NCBI GenBank assembly: GCA_910822395.1
Contig: OU365335.1
Location: forward strand, 2,294,001-2,358,000
Reading direction: 5' to 3'
DNA from: Pseudoclavibacter triregionum
GTDB taxonomy: Bacteria > Actinomycetota > Actinomycetes > Actinomycetales > Microbacteriaceae
Length of the DNA: 64,000 bases
The position numbers and the translations under genes were made by a program. Below, one piece after another: positions 7,775 to 16,163 of this stretch. The notes under the pieces are model-generated. The model did no database searches. It was given only the letters and a program-made list of their open reading frames with translations, and was not told the DNA's origin. Each line of letters starts with the position of its first letter. The first letter of the stretch is position 1.

Positions 7775-8770
7775 TCAGCGCGCCCGCGGATGCGCCGACT
7801 GGTACATGTCGCGGAGCGTGTCGGCGGTGAGGTGCGTGTAGATCTGCGTCGTCGCGACGGAGGCGTGGCCGAGGAGCTCCTGCACGACGCGCACGTCCGC
7901 GCCGCCCTGGAGGAGATGCGTCGCGAAGGAGTGGCGGAGCGTGTGCGGCGAGACGTGTGCCGTGAGCTCGGCGCGCTCTGCGGCTGCCGCGATGATGTGG
8001 CCGGCGCTCTGGCGCGAGAGGCGCCCGCCGCGCGCGCCGAGGAAGAGCGCGGGCGTGAAGCGGCCCTTCGCCGAGAGCTCCGGCCGGCCGCGCACGAGGT
8101 ACGCCTCGAGGGCCGCGCGGGCGTAGGAGCCGACGGGCACGAGCCGCTGCTTGTCGCCCTTGCCGCGCACCCGCAGCAGCTCTCCCCCGCGGCCGTCACC
8201 GCCGGAGAGGTCGTCGACGTTGAGGTCGCACACCTCCGAGACGCGGGCGCCGGTCGCGTAGAGCAGCTCGAGGAGGGCCGCGTCGCGCAGGCCCGTCGCG
8301 CCTTCGCCGCCGGCTGCCGCGAGGAGCCGCTCGACCTCCTCGATCGTGAGCGCCTTCGGCAGGCGGGAGCCGAGCTTCGGGGCGCGGGCCTCGCGGGCCA
8401 CGTCATCGGGGGCGACGCCCTCCTCCTCGAGGAAGGCGTGGAGGCCGCGCACCGTCGAGAGATGCCGGGCGACCGACGACGCCGCAAGGGGCGGATCCTG
8501 CTCGCGCAGGGACGCGACGAAGGCCTGCACGTCGTCGGCGCCGATCGAGGCGGGATCGCCGATGCCGCGCTTCTCCGCGAGCCACGCCTCGTAGCGGGCG
8601 AGGTCGCGACGGTACGCGGCGATCGTGTGCTCGGAGCGGCCGCGCTCGATCGCGAGATGGCGGAGGTAGCGCTCGATGTGGCGCGAGAGGGCGCTGCGGG
8701 CGACCGGGGGCGCGGCCGGCGTCGCCTCAGTCGGCGCCGAAGCGGCGGTCAGGCCGTCGGGCTCGGTCAT
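7775..8770 (-). CDS. xerD: Tyrosine recombinase XerD
   Basis: Resolves chromosome dimers at dif together with XerC. The length is 331 residues, with an extra N-terminus of about 25. The core-binding SAM-like domain ([20 protein letters not shown]) is followed by the catalytic domain. All active-site residues are visible: Arg in ATGARVSEV, Lys in GKGDKQR, His and Arg in [14 protein letters not shown], His in [11 protein letters not shown], and Tyr in IYTHL. The conserved position between the nudix gene and parA marks it as the housekeeping recombinase, not a phage integrase. It lies 13 bases after the nudix stop, so it is probably cotranscribed with pyrG and nudix. Confidence 0.95.
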   Translation of the reverse strand: MTEPDGLTAASAPTEATPAAPPVARSALSRHIERYLRHLAIERGRSEHTIAAYRRDLARYEAWLAEKRGIGDPASIGADDVQAFVASLREQDPPLAASSVARHLSTVRGLHAFLEEEGVAPDDVAREARAPKLGSRLPKALTIEEVERLLAAAGGEGATGLRDAALLELLYATGARVSEVCDLNVDDLSGGDGRGGELLRVRGKGDKQRLVPVGSYARAALEAYLVRGRPELSAKGRFTPALFLGARGGRLSRQSAGHIIAAAAERAELTAHVSPHTLRHSFATHLLQGGADVRVVQELLGHASVATTQIYTHLTADTLRDMYQSAHPRAR

Positions 8771-8783
8771 CCGCCCGCCGGCC

Positions 8784-9467
8784 TCACTTGCCGGCGAGGC
8801 TCTCGGGCCCCTTCGGGCGCGTCGGCCACTCGGCGTCGGCCGGGCGCAGATCCCGCCAGCCGCGGCCGCGCTCGAGGGCAGCGGCGAGGATGGCGATGAC
8901 GGCGGACGGGTTGTGGAGCCCGCCGCGAAGCACCTGCTCGAGCGCGTCGTCGAGGGGCGTCCAGCGGATGACGATGTCGGCCTCCTCGTCCGTCCGCTCG
9001 AAGGCCTCTTCCGTGGCGCTCAGGCCGCGCGCGAGGAAGATGCGGATGGACTCGTTGTTGCCGCCGGGCGTCGTGAAGAAGTCGACGAGCACCGACCATT
9101 CGGACGCCTCGAGATCGGCCTCCTCCGCGAGCTCGCGCTTGGCGGCCGCGAGCGCAGGCTCCCCCGGCTCGTCGAGCAGGCCCGCCGGCAGCTCCCAGTC
9201 GCGCATGCGCACGGGGTGGCGGTACTGCTGGATGAGGAGGACCCGGTTCTCCTCGTCGAGCGCGAGGATCGCGACGGCGCCCGTGTGGTCGACGAACTCG
9301 CGCGTGATCTCCGCGTCGCCGTAGCGGAAGCGCTCGGAGACGACGTCCCACACGTAGCCCGAGTGGATCGTCTCGCGCGAGACGACGTCGACCTCATGGG
9401 GCTCGTCGGCGAGGTGCCGCTCGACCGGCCGGTCGTCGGGCGTGCGCTCCGTCGTGCGCTCCGTCAT
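8784..9467 (-). CDS. NUDIX hydrolase, ADP-ribose pyrophosphatase type
   Basis: Hydrolyses nucleoside diphosphate derivatives, probably ADP-ribose to AMP and ribose 5-phosphate. The Nudix box is [19 protein letters not shown] followed by AEEADL, near residues 95-120. It carries the one-residue longer loop seen in the actinobacterial ADP-ribose group. The upstream segment [20 protein letters not shown] matches the same subfamily. The length is 227 residues. The ATG at 9467 lies six bases after the pyrG stop, and xerD follows. This order equals that around Rv1700 in Mycobacterium tuberculosis. Substrate is inferred from the family. Confidence 0.9.
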   Translation of the reverse strand: MTERTTERTPDDRPVERHLADEPHEVDVVSRETIHSGYVWDVVSERFRYGDAEITREFVDHTGAVAILALDEENRVLLIQQYRHPVRMRDWELPAGLLDEPGEPALAAAKRELAEEADLEASEWSVLVDFFTTPGGNNESIRIFLARGLSATEEAFERTDEEADIVIRWTPLDDALEQVLRGGLHNPSAVIAILAAALERGRGWRDLRPADAEWPTRPKGPESLAGK

Positions 9468-9473
9468 GCGCGC

Positions 9474-11198
9474 CTACTCGGCGGTCGACTCGGGGTCGAC
9501 CTCGATGAGGCGGGAGGCGCGCTGGCGGTCGAGGCCCGCCGCGACCAGGCCCGCGAAGAGCGGGTGCGCCCGGTTCGGGCGCGAGAGCAGCTCGGGGTGC
9601 GCCTGGGTCGCGATGTAGTACGGGTGGACGTCCTTCGGCAGCTCGACGAACTCGACGAGGGTGCCGTCGGGCGAGGTGCCCGAGAAGACGAGGCCGGCCT
9701 CGGCGATCTGCTCGCGGTAGGCGTTGTTCACCTCGTAGCGGTGGCGGTGGCGCTCCTCGACCTCGGTCGCGCCGTAGGTCTCGGCCGCGACGGAGCCCTC
9801 GGCGAGCTTCGCCGGGTAGAGGCCGAGGCGCATCGTGCCGCCGAGGTCGCCGCCGGAGAGGATGTCGACCTGCTCCGCCATCGTCGCGATGACGGGGTGC
9901 TCGGCCTCGGGGTCGAACTCGGTCGAGCTCGCGCCGTCGATGCCGGCGAGGTTGCGAGCCGCCTCGATGACCATGCACTGCAGGCCGAGGCAGAGGCCGA
10001 GTGTCGGGATCTCGTTCTCGCGCGCGAACTTCAGCGCGCCGAGCTTGCCCTCGATGCCGCGGATGCCGAAGCCGCCGGGCACGCAGATCGCGTCGACGTT
10101 CGAGAGGAGCTTCGCGGCGCCCTCCGGCGTCTCGCAGTCGTCCGAGGGGATCCACTCGATCTTCACCTTGGCCTCGTTCGCGAAGCCGCCGGCGCGGAGC
10201 GCCTCGGTGACCGAGAGGTAGGCGTCGGGCAGGTCGATGTACTTGCCGACGAGGCCGATCGTGAGCTCGTGCTTCGGCTCGTGCACGGCCTTGAGGAGCG
10301 TGCGCCAGCCGTCCCACTCGAAGTCGCCGGCGGGCAGCTCGAGCTGCTCGATGATGACCTCGTCGAGGCCCTGGTCGCGCAGCGCCTGCGGGATGTCGTA
10401 GATCGAGGGGAGGTCGACGGTGTTCACGACCGCGCGCTCCTCGACGTCGCACATGAGCGCGATCTTGCGCTTGTTCGATTCGGTGACGGGGCGGTCGGAG
10501 CGGAGCACGAGCGCGTCGGGCTGGATGCCGGCCGAGCGCAGCGCCTGCACGGAGTGCTGGGTGGGCTTCGTCTTCTGCTCGCCGGAGGCGCCCATGAAGG
10601 GCACGAGCGAGACGTGGACGAAGAAGACGTTCTTGCGGCCGAGCTCGTGGCGCAGCTGGCGCGCGGCCTCGATGAACGGCTGCGACTCGATGTCGCCGAT
10701 CGTGCCGCCGACCTCGGTGATGATGACGTCGGGCTTGGGCTGCTCGGTCGCCTGGAGGCGCATGCGGCGTTTGATCTCGTCGGTGATGTGCGGGATGACC
10801 TGCACCGTGTCGCCGAGGAACTCGCCGCGGCGCTCGCGCGCGATGACCGTCGAGTAGATCTGGCCGGTCGTGACGTTCGCGGCGGCCGAGAGGTCGACGT
10901 CGAGGAAGCGCTCGTAGTGGCCGATGTCGAGGTCGGTCTCGGCGCCGTCGCCGGTGACGAAGACCTCGCCGTGCTGGAACGGGTTCATCGTGCCCGGGTC
11001 GACGTTGAGGTACGGGTCGAGCTTCTGCATGACGACGCGGAGGCCGCGGGCCGTGAGGAGGTTGCCGAGGCTGGCGGCCGTGAGGCCCTTGCCGAGCGAG
11101 GAGACCACACCGCCGGTGACGTAGATCTGCTTGACCACGCGGTCGTCGCTGGCGGTGGTCTCTGGGGCCGAGGACGGCTGGGGGTTCGCGTCGTTCAC
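9474..11198 (-). CDS. pyrG: CTP synthase
   Basis: Makes CTP from UTP with glutamine-derived ammonia and ATP. The synthetase half starts with [19 protein letters not shown] near residue 24 and contains [20 protein letters not shown]. The glutamine amidotransferase half has the nucleophile in [15 protein letters not shown], with the catalytic His and Glu in [10 protein letters not shown]. The length of 574 residues is normal. The start is GTG at 11198. A TAGGGT box eight bases before it overlaps the end of recN and suggests its own promoter and an almost leaderless message. The nudix gene follows after six bases. Confidence 0.97.
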   Translation of the reverse strand: MNDANPQPSSAPETTASDDRVVKQIYVTGGVVSSLGKGLTAASLGNLLTARGLRVVMQKLDPYLNVDPGTMNPFQHGEVFVTGDGAETDLDIGHYERFLDVDLSAAANVTTGQIYSTVIARERRGEFLGDTVQVIPHITDEIKRRMRLQATEQPKPDVIITEVGGTIGDIESQPFIEAARQLRHELGRKNVFFVHVSLVPFMGASGEQKTKPTQHSVQALRSAGIQPDALVLRSDRPVTESNKRKIALMCDVEERAVVNTVDLPSIYDIPQALRDQGLDEVIIEQLELPAGDFEWDGWRTLLKAVHEPKHELTIGLVGKYIDLPDAYLSVTEALRAGGFANEAKVKIEWIPSDDCETPEGAAKLLSNVDAICVPGGFGIRGIEGKLGALKFARENEIPTLGLCLGLQCMVIEAARNLAGIDGASSTEFDPEAEHPVIATMAEQVDILSGGDLGGTMRLGLYPAKLAEGSVAAETYGATEVEERHRHRYEVNNAYREQIAEAGLVFSGTSPDGTLVEFVELPKDVHPYYIATQAHPELLSRPNRAHPLFAGLVAAGLDRQRASRLIEVDPESTAE

Positions 11199-11206
11199 GG
11201 GCTTCT

Positions 11207-11212
11207 ACCCTA
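11207..11212 (-). promoter_or_regulatory. -10 box TAGGGT of pyrG, near-leaderless
   Basis: TAGGGT is followed by eight bases and the GTG of pyrG. There is no Shine-Dalgarno sequence between them. The box overlaps the recN stop codon region. A transcript from here would begin within about two bases of the start codon. No clear -35 box is visible. Confidence 0.5.
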
Positions 11213-13027
11213 CCCCTCGCGCGTCCGCTTCCGGGGAGCGCGGGCCGTGTCCGGTTCGACGTCCGGCTCCGTCGCGGGCTCATGGGCCTGCGGCGCCTGG
11301 CCGGAGGCCGGATCGCCGGCCCCGGCGGCGAGCGCGAGGAGCTCCTCCGCGTGGGCGTGTCCCGACTCGCTCGAGCTCAGGCCCGAGAGCAGGCGCGCGA
11401 TCTCGGCGGTGCGCTCGGCGCCCTCGAGACGGCGGATGCTCGAGCTCGTCACCTCGCCGTCGCTCGCCTTCTCGATGCGGAGGTGGTTCGTGGCGAAGGC
11501 CGCGACCTGGGCGAGGTGGGTGACGACGATGACCTGCGCGTGCTCCGAGAGGGCGCGGAGCCGGCGGCCGATCTCGATGGCCGCGGCGCCGCCGACGCCC
11601 GAGTCGACCTCGTCGAAGACGAAGGTGGGCACGGGGTTCGCGTCGGCGAGGGCGACCTCGAGCGCGAGCATGATGCGCGAGAGCTCGCCGCCGGAGGCCG
11701 CGGTGCCGATCGGGGCGGGGTCGGCGCCCGGGTGGGGCCGCAGGAGGAAGGCGATGCGGTCGCGGCCGTGGGAGCGGATCTCCTCCGCCTCGGCGAGGTC
11801 GATGCGCAGGAGCGCGTCGGGCATGGCGAGCGCCGCGAGCTCGTCGGAGACGCGGGCCGCGAGGCGCTCGGCGGCGTCGCGGCGGAGGGCCGTGAGCTCG
11901 GCGGCGGCGGCCTCGAGGCGCTCCTCGGCCTCGGCGGCGGCCCGGTCGAGCTCGGCGAGGCGCTCGGTGTCGCCCTCGAGCTCGAGGAGCCGCTGGCCGG
12001 CGTCCGCGTAGAGGCCGATGACGTCGTCGAGGCCGGGGCCGAAGCGGCGCTTGAGGTCGGCGAGCTGGGCCATGCGCTCGTCGAGGGCGGGGAGCTCGCC
12101 CACGCCGTCCTGGTCGAGGCCGTCGAGGTAGCCGGAGCAGCGCAGCACGAGGTCGTCGATGAGGTAGCGCGCCTCGGAGAGCGAGTCGGCGAGGCCGTCG
12201 AGGGAGGGATCGGCCTGGCGGGCGCGGTCGAGCATGGCGACGGCCTGCTGCATGAGCTCGAGCACGCTCGGCGCGGCGGGGTCGGCCTCGTCGCCGCGGA
12301 GGACGGCGTTCGCGGCCGCGACGTCGCGGCGGATCGACTCGCGGTTCGAGAGGCGCTCGATCTTCGCCATGACGGCGTCGTCCTCGCCGGGCTGCGGGTC
12401 GATCGGCTCGATGGCGTCGACGGCCTCGCGGAGGCGCTCGGCCTCACGGGCGCGCTCCGCCTCGGCGCCGCGGATGCGGTCGCGCTCGGCGACGGCCTCG
12501 GAGCGGTCGGTCCAGGCGGCCTCGACCGCGGCGCGGGCCGCGGCGACGGGCTCGCCGCCGAAGGCGTCGAGGGCCGCGCGCTGGGCGGCCTCGGAGCGCA
12601 GGCGCAGCTGATCCGACTGGCCGTGGATGGCGACGAGCTCCTCGGCGCTCGCCTGGAGCGCGCTCGCGGGGGCGCTGCGGCCGCCGAGCCACGCCTTCGA
12701 GCGGCCCTCGGCGGTGACCTGGCGCACGACGAGCAGCTCGGCGGAGTCGTCCGCCGCCCCCACTTCGAGCTCGCCGCCGAGCGCGGCGACGCGATCGGCG
12801 ATGGGGCCCTCGGCCGGCACCTCCCAGCGCCCCTCGACGACGGCGCGGTCGCGGCCGGCGCGCACGATGCCGGACGCGGCGCGGCCGCCGAGCAGGAGCC
12901 CGAGGGCGGACACGACCATGGTCTTGCCGGCCCCGGTCTCGCCCGTAAGCGCCGTGAAGCCGGGGCCGAGGGGCAGCGAGGCCCGGTCGATGACGCCGAG
13001 GCCGTCGATGTCGATGTCGAGGATCAC
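11210..13027 (-). CDS. recN: DNA repair protein RecN
   Basis: RecN is an SMC-like ATPase that acts early in double-strand break repair. Walker A is TALTGETGAGKTMVVSAL near residue 33. The C-terminal head has ASGGELSRIMLALEVALA and FVFDEVDSGVGG. A coiled-coil stretch rich in Ala, Glu and Arg lies between. The GTG at 13027 overlaps the nadK stop as GTGA and places the family signature DGLGVIDRASL at the usual distance from the start, so it is preferred to an ATG at 13054. The length is 605 residues, with a Pro/Glu-rich tail. No SOS box is visible before the gene, which lies within the nadK train. Confidence 0.94.
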   Translation of the reverse strand: MILDIDIDGLGVIDRASLPLGPGFTALTGETGAGKTMVVSALGLLLGGRAASGIVRAGRDRAVVEGRWEVPAEGPIADRVAALGGELEVGAADDSAELLVVRQVTAEGRSKAWLGGRSAPASALQASAEELVAIHGQSDQLRLRSEAAQRAALDAFGGEPVAAARAAVEAAWTDRSEAVAERDRIRGAEAERAREAERLREAVDAIEPIDPQPGEDDAVMAKIERLSNRESIRRDVAAANAVLRGDEADPAAPSVLELMQQAVAMLDRARQADPSLDGLADSLSEARYLIDDLVLRCSGYLDGLDQDGVGELPALDERMAQLADLKRRFGPGLDDVIGLYADAGQRLLELEGDTERLAELDRAAAEAEERLEAAAAELTALRRDAAERLAARVSDELAALAMPDALLRIDLAEAEEIRSHGRDRIAFLLRPHPGADPAPIGTAASGGELSRIMLALEVALADANPVPTFVFDEVDSGVGGAAAIEIGRRLRALSEHAQVIVVTHLAQVAAFATNHLRIEKASDGEVTSSSIRRLEGAERTAEIARLLSGLSSSESGHAHAEELLALAAGAGDPASGQAPQAHEPATEPDVEPDTARAPRKRTREG

Positions 13028-13992
13028 TTCTTCGAGCCCTCTCCCCCGCGCCATCCCTGGATGGGCAGCTGAAACTTGTCGACGAGACGGCGCGTGAACG
13101 GACCGTCGTGGAGGCGCGCGAGCCGCACCGGCTCGGGCGCGCGGCGAGCGGTGACGATGGAGCCGGGCGCGAGGTCGAGGCTGCGGCGGCCGTCGCACCA
13201 CACGACACCCTGGGCGTCGGTGCGGTCCATCATCTTCACGACGAGGGTCGAGTCGGGGGCGACGACCATGGGGCGCGCGAAGAGCGCGTGCGCGGAGATC
13301 GGCACGGCGACGAGCGCCTCGACGCCGGGCCACACGACCGGGCCGCCGGCCGAGAAGGAGTACGCGGTCGAGCCGGTCGGCGTCGCGAAGATCACGCCGT
13401 CGCAGCCGAAGCTCTCGAGGGGCTCGCCGTCGACGGCGATGACGACCTCGATCATCCGCTCGCGGTCGGCCTTCTCGATGGCGGCCTCGTTGAGGGCCCA
13501 GGTCTCGCGCGGCTCCTCGCCGGGGCGCTCGACGGTGATCGAGAGCGCGAGGCGCTCCTCGACCTCGTAGTCGCGGGCGAGGACCCGCTCGAGGACGGCC
13601 GGGATCGACTCGCGCTCGCTCTCCGCGAGGAAGCCGACGTGGCCGAGGTTCACGCCGATGATCGGCACCGTCGTGCCGCGCACGAGCTCGGCACCGCGGA
13701 GGATCGTGCCGTCGCCGCCGAGGACGACGCAGATCTCGATGGAGTCGAGGTCGGGATGCCCGGCGAGCAGCTGCCCCTCAGGCAGCGTCTCGACGGCGAC
13801 GGGCAGGTCGATGCCGGGCTGTCGCTCGAGCTCGTCGCGGGTGGCCTGCTCGAGGACGGGGATGAGCCCGCTCGCGTCGAGCGACTCGACGACCTGCACG
13901 GCCGCCTCGATCGCCTCCGGACGGCTCGTGTGGCTCACGACGAGCACGCGGCGGCCCGAGCTGGCGTTCACCGAGCTGGCGTTCACCGACAT
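13024..13992 (-). CDS. nadK: NAD kinase
   Basis: Phosphorylates NAD to NADP. The motif VVLGGDGTILRGAEL carries the GGDG signature. NLGHVGFLAESE and TPTGSTAYSFSAGGP follow, all diagnostic of ATP/polyphosphate NAD kinases. The start used is ATG 13992, which has GGAGGT four to five bases upstream. An alternative ATG at 14007 overlaps the tlyA stop as ATGA and adds MSGGA. A perfect 15-base tandem duplication directly after the start encodes SVNAS twice. The gene lies between tlyA and recN, the universal actinobacterial order. Confidence 0.94.
   Translation of the reverse strand: MSVNASSVNASSGRRVLVVSHTSRPEAIEAAVQVVESLDASGLIPVLEQATRDELERQPGIDLPVAVETLPEGQLLAGHPDLDSIEICVVLGGDGTILRGAELVRGTTVPIIGVNLGHVGFLAESERESIPAVLERVLARDYEVEERLALSITVERPGEEPRETWALNEAAIEKADRERMIEVVIAVDGEPLESFGCDGVIFATPTGSTAYSFSAGGPVVWPGVEALVAVPISAHALFARPMVVAPDSTLVVKMMDRTDAQGVVWCDGRRSLDLAPGSIVTARRAPEPVRLARLHDGPFTRRLVDKFQLPIQGWRGGEGSKK
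13958..13987 (-). repeat. 15-base tandem duplication at the 5' end of nadK
   Basis: Two perfect copies of GAGCTGGCGTTCACC (plus strand) lie head to tail. They duplicate five codons in frame and change only the N-terminal leader of NAD kinase. Confidence 0.85.
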
Positions 13993-14003
13993 CGCACCTC
14001 CGC

Positions 14004-14918
14004 TCATTGCGGGCGGCCTTCGACGAGCCCGCGGATCCGATCTGCCCATTCTTGCGGATGCCGCCCTGGGATCCCCTCCGCGGGGGCGAGGCGGGCGACG
14101 AACTCGCGGTTGCCGTGCGTGCCCGCGATCGGCGAGGCGATGAGGGCCTCGAGCCCGAGGCCCTCGTCCCACGCCGACCAGATGACGCGCTCGACGGCGT
14201 CGGCGGCGAGGCGGCGGTCGGCGACGATGCCCTCGCGGACGCCCTGGCGGCCGACCTCGAACTGGGGCTTCACGAGGACGATCCACTCGGCCTCGGCGGC
14301 GACGCTCGACCGGACGGCCGGGATGACCTGCGTGAGCGAGATGAAGGAGAGATCGGCGACGACGAGGTCGATCGCGCGGGGGTCGGCGTCGGGCCAACGG
14401 CGGGACTCCGCGATGCGGCCGGCGAGGCCCTCGGCCGTGAGGTAGCGGGCGTTCTCGCCCTCGACCGGGACGACCCTGACGTCGCTGCGGACGAGCGGGT
14501 GGAGCTGGCCGTGGCCGACGTCGAGGGCGACGACGCGCTCGGCGCCGCGCTCGAGGAGCACCTGCGTGAAGCCGCCCGTGGAGGCGCCCACGTCGAGGGC
14601 GCTGCGGCCGGCGAGGCGGACGGGCTCGCCGCGGGCCTCCTCGTGGTCGAGCATCGCGATGAGCTTGAGCGCGGCCCGGGAGACGTGGCGGTCGATCGCG
14701 TCGACGGAGAGCTCCTGCTCCGGGCCGACCTTCACGGCCGCGCGGACGACCGGCTCGCCGTCGATGCGGACGAGGCCGGCCTCGATGGCGCGGGCGGCGG
14801 CCGTGCGGCTGCGGGCGAGGCCGCGCGAGACGAGGGCGACGTCGAGTCGCTCGGGCTTGGCGGGGCGGTCGGCCTCGGCGGCGCTCACGGGCGCGGTCGG
14901 CGCGTCGGGGCCCGTCAT
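14004..14918 (-). CDS. tlyA: TlyA-family 16S/23S rRNA 2'-O-methyltransferase
   Basis: Methylates ribose in 16S and 23S rRNA. In mycobacteria loss of TlyA gives capreomycin resistance. An N-terminal S4 domain (ERLDVALVSRGLARSRT) is followed by an FtsJ-like Rossmann domain with SALDVGASTGGFTQVLLERG near residue 105 and DLVVADLSFISL. The FtsJ-type lysine is in WIVLVKPQFEVGR. The length is 304 residues. The ATG at 14918 overlaps the stop of the small upstream gene as ATGA, and the stop overlaps the first nadK ATG. The order HAD, small ORF, tlyA, nadK matches Rv1692 to Rv1695. Confidence 0.94.
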   Translation of the reverse strand: MTGPDAPTAPVSAAEADRPAKPERLDVALVSRGLARSRTAAARAIEAGLVRIDGEPVVRAAVKVGPEQELSVDAIDRHVSRAALKLIAMLDHEEARGEPVRLAGRSALDVGASTGGFTQVLLERGAERVVALDVGHGQLHPLVRSDVRVVPVEGENARYLTAEGLAGRIAESRRWPDADPRAIDLVVADLSFISLTQVIPAVRSSVAAEAEWIVLVKPQFEVGRQGVREGIVADRRLAADAVERVIWSAWDEGLGLEALIASPIAGTHGNREFVARLAPAEGIPGRHPQEWADRIRGLVEGRPQ

Positions 14919-15115
14919 GCGCCCTCGGGCGCGCTCGCCGACGGGGTCTCCTCGAGCTCCGCGCGGAGGCGCTCGTGGACGGCGCCGAGCGCGGCGGCCC
15001 GCTCCGCGAGCGGAAGGCCGGCGATGCGGTCGAGCTCGGGGGCGAGCGCGGCGTCGAGGCCGGACGCGGCGACGTGCGGCTCCTGCGGGCCGTGCTGCTC
15101 CTGTTCGCCGGTCAT
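14915..15115 (-). CDS. Small protein between HAD phosphatase and tlyA, 66 residues
   Basis: The ATG at 15115 overlaps the HAD stop and the TGA at 14915 overlaps the tlyA start, both as ATGA, so translation is probably coupled on both sides. The product is mostly one helix-forming stretch (ALAPELDRIAGLPLAERAAA) followed by VHERLRAELEE. A small gene occupies the same position in Mycobacterium tuberculosis (Rv1693). No enzymatic motif is visible and the function is unknown. A role as a helical partner of either neighbour is possible but is only inference. Confidence 0.8.
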   Translation of the reverse strand: MTGEQEQHGPQEPHVAASGLDAALAPELDRIAGLPLAERAAALGAVHERLRAELEETPSASAPEGA

Positions 15116-16161
15116 GCGCGCAGCCAGTCCTCGTGGAGGGACGCCGGCACCCGGAGCGCGAAGATCATCTTCCCGCTCGCCGCGATGACGGCCGAGGCGG
15201 CGCGGAGCACGTCGATCCGGCTGCGGCCCTTCGACTCGCGGCGCACGTCGACGCCGCGGAGGCTCACCTGCTCGCCGCCGCAGCTCGCGAGCCAGGCGTC
15301 CGGCCCGCTCTGCTCGACGCGGACGACCGGGTACGGCTCCGCGAGCTGGCCGAGGTGCTCGAGGATGAACGTCGGCCGCTGGTCGCCGGCCGCCGCGAGG
15401 ATCTGCTTCGGGCGGTCGATGCCGGTGAGCACGAGCACGCTCGGGATGCCGGCGCGGTTCGCGCCGAGGATGTCCGTGTCGAGGCGGTCGCCGAGCATGA
15501 GCGACTCGGCCGCGGACGCGCCGAAGCGCTCGAGGGCGAGCTCGTACATGGGCGTCTCGGGCTTGCCGGCGACGGTCGCGAGCTTGCCGACGGCCGTGTG
15601 GACGGCGGAGACGAGCGTGCCGTTGCCGGGCGCGACGCCGCGGGCGACGGGAATCGTCCAGTCCTGGTTCGTGGCGATCCACGGGATATCGCGGGCGAGG
15701 GCGAAGGCGGCCTCGGCGAGGTGCTCCCAGCCGACGTGGGGCGCGAAGCCCTGCATGACCGCGTCGGGGAGGTCGTCGGCGGAGCGCGTCGTGCGGTAGC
15801 CGGCGTCCTCGAGGACCTGCACGATGCCGTCGCCGCCCACGACGAGCACGAGCGCCCCGGGGGCGACGCGCTCGCGGAGGAGCGTGAGCGCGGCCTGCGG
15901 GCTCGTCACGACGTCCTGCGCCTGGGCGGCGAGGCCGAGCTCGCGGAGGTGGGCGGCGACCTGCTCGTCGGTGCGGGAGGCGTTGTTCGTGAGGTAGGCG
16001 ACGCGGCGGCCCGAGGCGGCGGCGCCGTTGAGGGCGTCGACGGCGCCGGCGATCGCGCCGGGTCCCTGGTAGACGACGCCGTCGAGGTCGCTGAGGACGA
16101 GGCGGGCCGCGTCGAGCGGCGCGGGGCCGAGCTCGCCGCGGTCGCGGCCGAATCCGAGCAT
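15112..16161 (-). CDS. HAD-superfamily hydrolase, subclass IIA
   Basis: A phosphatase of the NagD/PGP-like group. The nucleophile motif is LVLSDLDGVVYQGPGAI near residue 21. Motif II is AYLTNNASRTDE, and the C-terminal motif is LMLGDRLDTDILGANRAG near residue 210. The length is 349 residues because an extra domain of about 100 residues follows the HAD fold, as in Rv1692-like proteins; in Rv1692 the activity is glycerol 3-phosphate phosphatase. That substrate is possible here but not shown. The ATG at 16161 lies two bases after the TPR gene stop. Confidence 0.9.
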   Translation of the reverse strand: MLGFGRDRGELGPAPLDAARLVLSDLDGVVYQGPGAIAGAVDALNGAAASGRRVAYLTNNASRTDEQVAAHLRELGLAAQAQDVVTSPQAALTLLRERVAPGALVLVVGGDGIVQVLEDAGYRTTRSADDLPDAVMQGFAPHVGWEHLAEAAFALARDIPWIATNQDWTIPVARGVAPGNGTLVSAVHTAVGKLATVAGKPETPMYELALERFGASAAESLMLGDRLDTDILGANRAGIPSVLVLTGIDRPKQILAAAGDQRPTFILEHLGQLAEPYPVVRVEQSGPDAWLASCGGEQVSLRGVDVRRESKGRSRIDVLRAASAVIAASGKMIFALRVPASLHEDWLRA

Positions 16162-16163
16162 GG

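Noticed and set aside
7775-8770. Phage or island integrase next to the accessory genes
   Set aside because: Sequence and position (nudix-xerD-parA order) identify housekeeping XerD; no att repeats or tRNA target are visible.
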